A stretch of 64,000 nt of DNA, from the NCBI RefSeq assembly GCF_018494035.1, contig NZ_JABBFO010000002.1, positions 1-64,000 on the forward strand. Reading direction: 5' to 3'. Made by a program: the position numbers and the translations under genes. Positions 57,987 to 64,000 of this stretch are shown here, piece by piece. The stretch is from Rosenbergiella australiborealis (GTDB lineage: Bacteria > Pseudomonadota > Gammaproteobacteria > Enterobacterales > Enterobacteriaceae). The notes below the pieces were generated by a model. The model was given only the letters and a program-made list of their open reading frames with translations. It had not been told where the DNA came from and made no database searches. The number at the start of each line of letters is the position of its first letter. Position 1 is the first letter of the stretch.

Positions 57987-58598
57987 GTGGCGCAGCTCTA
58001 TTTTTACTATTCGGCGATGAATGCAGGTAAATCGACCTCTTTACTACAGTCCTCTTACAACTATCAGGAAAGAGGAATGCATACGTTGATTTTTACTGCT
58101 GAGATTGATGACCGTTATGGGAAAGGCCGGGTTGCTTCTCGTATTGGGTTATCGAGTAGTGCTGCGCTGTTTAATAAAAATACGGACTTGCTCAATGAGA
58201 TTGATATTGCCCATATCGCCCAGCCCTTAGACTGTATTTTACTGGACGAATCGCAATTTCTGACACGCGAACAGGTAAAACAACTGACTTATGTGACGGA
58301 TCATTTGGATATTCCCGTGCTTTGCTATGGCTTACGCACCGATTTTCGCGGCGAGTTATTTGAAGGAAGTACCTATCTACTGGCTTGGGCGGATAAGCTG
58401 GTGGAATTGAAAACAGTTTGTCATTGCGGACGAAAAGCCAATATGGTGTTGCGGTTAGATGCGCAGGGGCAACCTTTTCATGACGGAGCGCAAGTCGTTA
58501 TTGGTGGCAATGAAACCTATATCTCTGTATGCCGTAAGCATTACTGGCAAGCCATTGAACAAGGGTGCCAACACGCGATATTCGGTCGCAGTGTCTGA
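57987..58598 (+). CDS. tdk: thymidine kinase
   Basis: Phosphorylates thymidine in the salvage pathway. The 203-aa product (E. coli 205) has the P-loop [10 protein letters not shown] (11-20), the Walker B region LLDESQFL, the lasso and zinc-site cysteines CHCGRKA and VCRKHY, and the TTP-feedback loop region. The start is GTG 57987 ([16 protein letters not shown]), equal to the E. coli protein start; the Shine-Dalgarno is weak. In E. coli adhE and ychE lie between tdk and oppA; here oppA follows directly. Confidence 0.95.
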   Translation: MAQLYFYYSAMNAGKSTSLLQSSYNYQERGMHTLIFTAEIDDRYGKGRVASRIGLSSSAALFNKNTDLLNEIDIAHIAQPLDCILLDESQFLTREQVKQLTYVTDHLDIPVLCYGLRTDFRGELFEGSTYLLAWADKLVELKTVCHCGRKANMVLRLDAQGQPFHDGAQVVIGGNETYISVCRKHYWQAIEQGCQHAIFGRSV

Positions 58599-58603
58599 TT
58601 GGT

Positions 58604-58646
58604 GTGACGCCCTTATTTGGTGCAATGCCCCAAATAAGGGCGTCAC
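58604..58646. terminator. 17-bp perfect hairpin after tdk
   Basis: Arms 58604-58620 and 58630-58646 are perfect complements (GTGACGCCCTTATTTGG and its inverse) with a 9-nt loop, starting 5 bp after tdk. There is no U-tract. The stem is longer than usual for a terminator, so a strong mRNA 3'-end structure, or a remnant of a small inverted-repeat element, are alternatives. Confidence 0.6.
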
Positions 58647-59059
58647 TTTGGTTCACTGATTCATTTTACTAATCCTGCCATTTTAATTATTAATATTCGT
58701 TATGCTTTTCTGCCCATAATCATTCATTCTTATTTAAATATCTTTTCATCAGCTGACTATTCATATTTAATAACTCTCAGTGAAAAAATCTTTGGCACAT
58801 ATATTGCTTACAGATGTTTATAGGGTAAATATCCTATCGTCTAGTCGATGCTTTTATGTAAAAAGTGTTAATGGTGAACGATGAGCTATTTAACAGTGAG
58901 ATATGTCACATTGAGTACAACATAGGCTAAACAATTAGCTGTTTATCGAGTAAGAATTTGTCAGTTATTTGTAATGATGATGTATTGGAAGCAGGATAGA
59001 CAGGAATCAATACCGGGGACAACCCTATAACAATAAATAATAGCGTGTGGAGTCATAAA
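58647..59059 (+). promoter_or_regulatory. oppA upstream control region and leader
   Basis: A 413-bp AT-rich gap without a gene. A candidate promoter is TTGTCA (58958-58963), 17 bp, TGTATT (58981-58986), starting transcription near 58993. The resulting leader of about 66 nt carries the CA-rich stretch ACAACCCTATAACAATAA (59020-59037), which could pair with the GU-rich R1 seed of the small RNA GcvB. E. coli oppA is a known GcvB target. GcvB itself is not in the window. Confidence 0.45.
58892..58913. promoter_or_regulatory. CRP binding site upstream of oppA
   Basis: The core AGTGA-GATATG-TCACA matches the CRP consensus TGTGA-N6-TCACA at 9 of 10 positions. Its centre is about 90 bp before the predicted oppA start site, compatible with class I activation near -92. 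Confidence 0.6.
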
Positions 59060-60688
59060 ATGAATTTTCCTAAAAAAGTAATCGCCACATCAGTATTTCT
59101 CGCTCTAGCGGTGAGTGAATTTTCAGGGGCAGCCCAAGTTCCAGCCGGTGTTCAGCTGGCTGATAATCAGAGCTTGGTCAAAGGGAATGGCGGGGAAGTC
59201 CAATCTTTAGATCCGCATAAAATTGAAGGGGTACCGGAAAGTAATGTCAGTCATGACCTTTTTGAAGGCTTGGCTATCTCTGATCCTGAGGGGCATATCG
59301 TTCCGGGCGTAGCAGAAAGTTGGGAACAGAAAGACAATAAAATATGGACATTTCATTTACGCAAAGATGCGAAGTGGTCGAACGGTCAACCCGTCACTGC
59401 ACAAGATTTTGTTTATAGCTGGCAACGTTTAGCTGATCCTAAAACAGCCTCTCCTTACGCTAGCTTCTTACAATATGGTCATGTTGAGAATATCGACGCT
59501 ATTATCGCCGGTAAACTCTCAACGGATAAACTTGGGGTGAAGGCGCTTGATGCACAAACACTGCAAGTCACTCTTTCTGATGCGACTCCTTATTTTTATA
59601 AGTTGACCATTTATCCCGCTATGTCCCCGGTCTATGCACCCGCGATTAAAGCTTATGGGGACCAATGGACATCTCCTACACATTGGGTGGGTAATGGCGC
59701 TTATACCTTAGCCAGTCACACTGTTAACGAAAGTATTGTAGTGGTACGTAACAAGAATTATTGGGATAACGCACATACCGTTATCAATAAGGTGACCTTT
59801 TTACCTATCTCGTCAGAAGTCAATGATGTCAATCGATACTTCTCTGATAACGGTAGTGATATGACGTATAATAATTTACCTATTGAATTATTTAAGAAAT
59901 TACAAAAAAATAATCCAAAAGAATTACATGTCGATCCTTATCTTTGTACCTATTACTACGAAATTAATAATCAAAAAGCCCCCTTCAATGATGTGCGAGT
60001 GAGAACAGCACTTAAATTAGGCTTAGATCGTGATCTCATTGTTGATAAGGTATTGGCGCAAGGGCAAAAACCGGCCTACAGCTACACTAATCCAGCCACA
60101 GATGGAGTCGATATCGCCAAACCAGAATGGTTTACTTGGAGCCAAGAGAAACGCAATGAAGAGGCGAAAAAACTTCTGCAAGAAGCGGGATATGGCCCTA
60201 ATCATCCTTTACAGTTCTCATTGCTTTATAATACCTCTGATTTGCATAAGAAATTGGCGATTGCTGCTGCCGCAATCTGGAAAAAGAATATTGGTGTGAA
60301 TGTGACTCTTGTTAATGAAGAGTGGAAGACCTATATCGATTCTCGCCATCAAGGGAGTTTTGATATTGCACGGGCTGGATGGTGTGCCGATTATAATGAA
60401 CCGAGCTCTTTCCTCGATGCGATGTTATCCAATAGCTCAAACAACACATCATTCTTTAAAAATGCTGAGTTTGATAAGGTGATAGCAGACAGTGTTAAAG
60501 CCAATGATGAAGCCAGCCGGAGCGCTGATTATCGTCAAGCAGAACAAATACTGGATCAACAATCTGCGGATATTCCCGTTTTCTATTATGCCAATACCCG
60601 TTTAGTGAAACCTTACGTGGGTGGCTATACCGGTAAAGATCCTCTCGATAACGTTTACGATAAAAATCTTTATATTATTAAGCACTAA
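59060..60688 (+). CDS. oppA: periplasmic oligopeptide-binding protein OppA
   Basis: Captures peptides of two to five residues for the Opp importer. The 542-aa product (E. coli 543) has a signal peptide (MNFPKKVIATSVFLALAVSE, cut after SGA near residue 24). It is a family 5 solute-binding protein (SLDPHKIEGVPESNV, YSWQRLADPKTASPYASF, FDIARAGWCADYNEP). ATG 59060 follows TGTGGAG; an in-frame start five codons upstream is less well placed. It leads oppABCDF; the 68-bp gap to oppB contains a GC-rich imperfect hairpin (60698-60720) that may lower downstream expression. Confidence 0.96.
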   Translation: MNFPKKVIATSVFLALAVSEFSGAAQVPAGVQLADNQSLVKGNGGEVQSLDPHKIEGVPESNVSHDLFEGLAISDPEGHIVPGVAESWEQKDNKIWTFHLRKDAKWSNGQPVTAQDFVYSWQRLADPKTASPYASFLQYGHVENIDAIIAGKLSTDKLGVKALDAQTLQVTLSDATPYFYKLTIYPAMSPVYAPAIKAYGDQWTSPTHWVGNGAYTLASHTVNESIVVVRNKNYWDNAHTVINKVTFLPISSEVNDVNRYFSDNGSDMTYNNLPIELFKKLQKNNPKELHVDPYLCTYYYEINNQKAPFNDVRVRTALKLGLDRDLIVDKVLAQGQKPAYSYTNPATDGVDIAKPEWFTWSQEKRNEEAKKLLQEAGYGPNHPLQFSLLYNTSDLHKKLAIAAAAIWKKNIGVNVTLVNEEWKTYIDSRHQGSFDIARAGWCADYNEPSSFLDAMLSNSSNNTSFFKNAEFDKVIADSVKANDEASRSADYRQAEQILDQQSADIPVFYYANTRLVKPYVGGYTGKDPLDNVYDKNLYIIKH

Positions 60689-60756
60689 TTTTACAGGCGG
60701 TGCCGGCGCGAAAGCGTCGGTATAAATCGTTCTTACACTGCCTGATAGGTGAAGCA

Positions 60757-61677
60757 ATGTTTAAATTTATTCTACGTCGATGCTTAGAAGCTATTCCGAC
60801 TCTTTTTATTCTGATCACAATCTCCTTTTTCATGATGCGTCTCGCACCCGGTAGCCCTTTTACCAGTGAGAGAAGCTTATCGCCAGAAATCATGGCCAAT
60901 ATCGAAGCGAAGTATCATCTGAATGAACCGATAGGTCAGCAGTATTTTGATTATCTGGTGCAGTTAGCGCATGGCGATTTTGGGCCATCGTTTAAATATA
61001 AAGATTTTTCGGTGAATTACCTAGTCGGCCAAGCATTCCCGGTATCTGCAAAACTTGGCCTTATTGCCTTTATTTTTGCGCTGGTCGTGGGGGTTATTGC
61101 CGGAATTATTGCGGCCTTAAAACAAAACAGTTGGATTGATTATACCGTAATGGGAATTGCTATGACCGGAGTCGTTATTCCCAGTTTTGTGGTTGCACCT
61201 CTACTGGTCATGTTATTTGCCATTTTATTAAAATGGCTACCGGGGGGAGGCTGGAATGGTGGCCAATGGCAATACGTTTTACTCCCCATGTTGGCGCTTT
61301 CGCTAACTTATATTGCGAGTATTGCACGCATTATGCGCGGTTCAATGATAGAGGTCATGCACTCTAATTATATTCGCACGGCACGTGCCAAAGGACTTCC
61401 TGTCTCACGTATCGTATTACGTCATGCATTACGTCCTGCATTATTACCGGTTATTTCCTACATGGGTCCTGCATTTGTTGGAATTATTACTGGGTCAATG
61501 GTCATTGAATCCATATTTGGATTACCCGGTATTGGGCAGCTATTTGTTAATGGTGCGTTGAACCGAGATTATTCGCTGGTCATGAGCCTGACTATTTTAG
61601 TCGGTGTATTAACGATTGTGTTCAATGCGATTGTTGATGTGCTTTATGCCGTCATTGATCCTAAAATTCGCTATTAA
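60757..61677 (+). CDS. oppB: oligopeptide ABC transporter permease OppB
   Basis: One of two inner-membrane channel subunits. The 306-aa product equals the E. coli length, with six membrane helices. The EAA loop is seen in NYIRTARAKGLPVSRIVLRHALRPALLP (interaction with OppD/OppF, about 205-232). ATG 60757 (MFKFILRRCLEAIP) follows AGGTGAA; the longer frame from 60700 is not supported. oppC begins 13 bp after its stop. Confidence 0.96.
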   Translation: MFKFILRRCLEAIPTLFILITISFFMMRLAPGSPFTSERSLSPEIMANIEAKYHLNEPIGQQYFDYLVQLAHGDFGPSFKYKDFSVNYLVGQAFPVSAKLGLIAFIFALVVGVIAGIIAALKQNSWIDYTVMGIAMTGVVIPSFVVAPLLVMLFAILLKWLPGGGWNGGQWQYVLLPMLALSLTYIASIARIMRGSMIEVMHSNYIRTARAKGLPVSRIVLRHALRPALLPVISYMGPAFVGIITGSMVIESIFGLPGIGQLFVNGALNRDYSLVMSLTILVGVLTIVFNAIVDVLYAVIDPKIRY

Positions 61678-61690
61678 GCCGGAGTTTTGC

Positions 61691-62599
61691 ATGTTAGCAA
61701 GTAAAAAAAATAGCCAGGCGGTTGAAGCATTCACCGAACAGCTGGAAATAGAAGGGCGCAGTCTATGGCAGGATGCTCGTCGCCGTTTTATTCATAATCG
61801 TGCAGCATTGTTGAGTCTAGTCGTTCTATTACTGATCGTAGTGTTTGTCATTTTTGCACCGTTATTATCTTCGTTTGCTTATGATGATACCGACTGGTCG
61901 ATGATGTCAGCCGCGCCTGATTTTGCTACCAAACACTTTTTTGGTACGGACTCTTCAGGACGTGATTTATTAGTTCGTGTTGCGATAGGTGGCAGAATTT
62001 CATTAATGGTTGGGGTGGCTTCGGCTATTATTGCGGTAATCGTCGGCACTTTATATGGGTCATTAGCAGGCTATTTAGGTGGTAAAGTCGATGCGATAAT
62101 GATGAGAACTTTAGAAATTCTTAACTCTTTTCCGTTTATGTTTTTCGTCATTTTACTGGTTACCTTTTTTGGTCGTAATATTTTATTAATATTCGTCGCA
62201 ATAGGGATGGTGTCATGGCTGGACATGGCGCGGATCGTGCGTGGACAAACGCTTGGACTCAAACGTAAAGAGTTTATTGAAGCCGCTCAAGTGGGCGGAG
62301 TTTCTACGATCAAAATTGTAGTACGACACATTGTCCCCAATGTCCTCGGTGTTGTCGTTGTTTATGCTTCATTGCTTGTTCCCACAATGATCTTGTTTGA
62401 ATCTTTCTTAAGCTTTCTTGGTCTTGGAACGCAAGAGCCGCTGAGTAGTTGGGGAGCGTTATTGAGTGATGGCGCAAACTCCATGGAAGTTTCTCCGTGG
62501 TTACTCCTTTTTCCTGCGGGATTTTTGGTGGTGACTTTATTTTGTTTTAACTTTATCGGCGATGGCTTACGCGATGCGCTCGATCCTAAAGACCGCTAG
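61691..62599 (+). CDS. oppC: oligopeptide ABC transporter permease OppC
   Basis: Second channel subunit. The 302-aa product equals the E. coli length, with six helices. The EAA loop region is QTLGLKRKEFIEAAQVGG (about 193-210), and the C-terminal motif GDGLRDALDPKDR is intact. ATG 61691 follows GGAG. oppD starts 8 bp after the stop. Confidence 0.96.
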   Translation: MLASKKNSQAVEAFTEQLEIEGRSLWQDARRRFIHNRAALLSLVVLLLIVVFVIFAPLLSSFAYDDTDWSMMSAAPDFATKHFFGTDSSGRDLLVRVAIGGRISLMVGVASAIIAVIVGTLYGSLAGYLGGKVDAIMMRTLEILNSFPFMFFVILLVTFFGRNILLIFVAIGMVSWLDMARIVRGQTLGLKRKEFIEAAQVGGVSTIKIVVRHIVPNVLGVVVVYASLLVPTMILFESFLSFLGLGTQEPLSSWGALLSDGANSMEVSPWLLLFPAGFLVVTLFCFNFIGDGLRDALDPKDR

Positions 62600-62607
62600 G
62601 AGCGATA

Positions 62608-63594
62608 ATGACTTCATCTACTCAGCATCCACTATTGCTTGATGTTAACGATTTACGTGTCACGTTTAGTACACATGATGGTGATGTGACGGCCGTCAAT
62701 GATCTCAATTTTTCACTCAAACCCGGTGAAACATTGGGAATTGTTGGTGAGTCAGGTTCTGGAAAATCGCAAACAGCCTTCGCGCTAATGGGGTTATTGG
62801 CTAAAAATGGGCGCATCAGCGGCTCAGCACGATTTAATGGGCAGGAAATTCTCAATCTCCCTGAGGCACAATTAAATAAATTACGGGCTGAAGAAGTGGC
62901 AATGATCTTTCAAGACCCAATGACTTCACTCAATCCTTATATGAAAGTGGGTGATCAACTCATTGAAGTATTACGTCTTCATAAAGGATTGAGTAAAAAA
63001 GACGCCTACCATCAGTCTTTACAGATGCTTGATGCGGTAAAAATGCCGGAGGCTCAAAAGCGTATGGCGATGTACCCGCATGAATTTTCAGGCGGTATGC
63101 GTCAGCGCGTAATGATTGCAATAGCCTTATTGTGCCGTCCAAAGTTATTAATAGCCGACGAACCGACTACCGCGTTGGATGTGACAGTACAAGCACAAAT
63201 CATGACGCTACTAAATGAGCTTAAGCATGACTTTAATACCTCAATCATCATGATTACGCATGATCTCGGAGTGGTTGCCGGGATCTGCGATAAAGTGTTA
63301 GTGATGTATGCCGGTCGGACGATGGAATATGGTAGCGCCCGCGATATTTTCTATCAGCCTGTCCACCCATACACACAAGGTTTACTCAACGCAGTACCGC
63401 GGCTTGATAGTGATAATGATGCTTTACTGACCATTCCCGGTAATCCACCTAATTTATTGCGCCTGCCTAAGGGGTGTCCCTTCCAGCCGCGCTGCGCTTT
63501 TGCGACAGAGCTCTGCCAACATGCTCCGCGACTTGAAGCCTTTGCAGCAGGACGCTTACGCGCTTGTCATCACCCTCTGGAGGTTGCACGATGA
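62608..63594 (+). CDS. oppD: oligopeptide ABC transporter ATPase OppD
   Basis: One of the two ATP-binding subunits. The 328-aa product (E. coli 337) has Walker A GESGSGKS (47-54), Q-loop FQDPMTSLNP (101-110), signature SGGMRQR (161-167), Walker B LLIADEPTTALD (180-191), and the C-terminal Opp/Dpp extension with cysteines (GCPFQPRCAFATELC), which in related ATPases bind an iron-sulphur cluster. Its stop overlaps the oppF start in ATGA. Confidence 0.96.
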   Translation: MTSSTQHPLLLDVNDLRVTFSTHDGDVTAVNDLNFSLKPGETLGIVGESGSGKSQTAFALMGLLAKNGRISGSARFNGQEILNLPEAQLNKLRAEEVAMIFQDPMTSLNPYMKVGDQLIEVLRLHKGLSKKDAYHQSLQMLDAVKMPEAQKRMAMYPHEFSGGMRQRVMIAIALLCRPKLLIADEPTTALDVTVQAQIMTLLNELKHDFNTSIIMITHDLGVVAGICDKVLVMYAGRTMEYGSARDIFYQPVHPYTQGLLNAVPRLDSDNDALLTIPGNPPNLLRLPKGCPFQPRCAFATELCQHAPRLEAFAAGRLRACHHPLEVAR

Positions 63595-64000
63595 ACGATA
63601 TCGCGCCACAAGACAGGAAAGTTCTATTAGAACTTACTGATTTACGTGTTCATTTCGATGTTAAAGAGAGTAAGCAGTGGTTCTGGCAGCCAAATAAAAG
63701 CCTTAAGGCGGTTGATGGTGTCAGCTTACGTTTATATGAAGGTGAGACCCTAGGTGTTGTTGGGGAGTCTGGGTGTGGTAAATCCACCCTTGCTCGTGCC
63801 ATTATCGGATTGGTAAAAGCGAAAAGTGGCCGTGTCACGTGGTTAGGGCGGGACTTACTAGGGCAGGATGAAAAGGCTTGGCGGGAAGCTCGTAGTGATA
63901 TCCAGATGATTTTCCAGGATCCACTTGCTTCACTCAATCCTCGGATGACGGTGGGTGATATTATTGCCGAACCATTAAGAACCTATTATCCCAAAATGAC
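63591..64000 (+). CDS. oppF: oligopeptide ABC transporter ATPase OppF, partial (5' part)
   Basis: The first 136 residues of the second ATPase subunit. Walker A GESGCGKS (58-65) and Q-loop FQDPLASLNPRM are present; the rest lies beyond the window edge. ATG 63591 overlaps the oppD stop by 4 bp (ATGA), showing translational coupling. E. coli OppF is 334 aa, so about 60% is missing. Confidence 0.95.
   Translation, partial: MNDIAPQDRKVLLELTDLRVHFDVKESKQWFWQPNKSLKAVDGVSLRLYEGETLGVVGESGCGKSTLARAIIGLVKAKSGRVTWLGRDLLGQDEKAWREARSDIQMIFQDPLASLNPRMTVGDIIAEPLRTYYPKM

Overview
The window is a chromosomal segment of a gamma-proteobacterium of the order Enterobacterales. Almost every gene is a close full-length counterpart of an Escherichia coli K-12 gene, often in the same local order. 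Base composition is fairly AT-rich for an enteric (roughly mid-40s % GC by eye). That, together with the gene losses relative to E. coli, would fit an Erwiniaceae-type relative such as Rosenbergiella or Tatumella, but I cannot fix the genus.

Layout: (1) 1-551 is the transposase end of an IS4 copy that carries a nonsense codon and abuts the pykA terminator region. (2) 572-9210 holds pykA, zwf, purT, ptrB, holE, yebY, a YagU-like membrane protein and an unrecognised secreted protein. (3) 9432-23361 is the rsmF-letB-letA / msrC-proQ-prc-htpX-yobH-yebO-cspC-rlmA-yoaE block: RNA methylation, envelope lipid transport, envelope proteolysis and RNA chaperones. (4) 23403-33803 is sdaA-nudL-pabB / yoaH, yoaB, yoaA-tsaB-yeaY-fadD-rnd. 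(5) 33842-43053 is minCDE, ycgL, ycgN, dsbB, the D-alanine catabolic pair dadAX, an MFS exporter and the K+/H+ antiporter cvrA. (6) 43301-53484 is mipA, yeaD, gapA, msrB-yeaC, ansA, sppA, ydjA, topB, xthA. (7) 53568-64000 is tRNA-Tyr, purU, ychJ, rssB, galU, hns, tdk and the oligopeptide ABC transporter oppABCDF, with oppF cut by the window edge.

Functionally the region is core metabolism (glycolysis, pentose phosphate entry, purine/formate, folate precursor, serine, alanine and asparagine breakdown) plus division-site selection, redox repair, envelope quality control and peptide import. Regulatory sites I can support include a PurR operator 45 bp before purT, a near-perfect CRP site upstream of oppA, a heat-shock-like promoter before htpX, a stringent-type promoter for tRNA-Tyr, and many intrinsic or hairpin terminators between convergent genes.

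I found no phage, CRISPR array, toxin system or large accessory island. The most interesting signals are: an RssB (RpoS-degradation adaptor) whose phospho-acceptor aspartate is replaced by glycine at residue 58 with its usual partner gene rssA missing; an IS4 whose presumed target duplication is the pykA terminator hairpin; loss of hexR and edd-eda from between pykA, zwf and purT; absence of selD between ydjA and topB; an orphan Pro/Thr-rich secreted protein; and a divergent H-NS.
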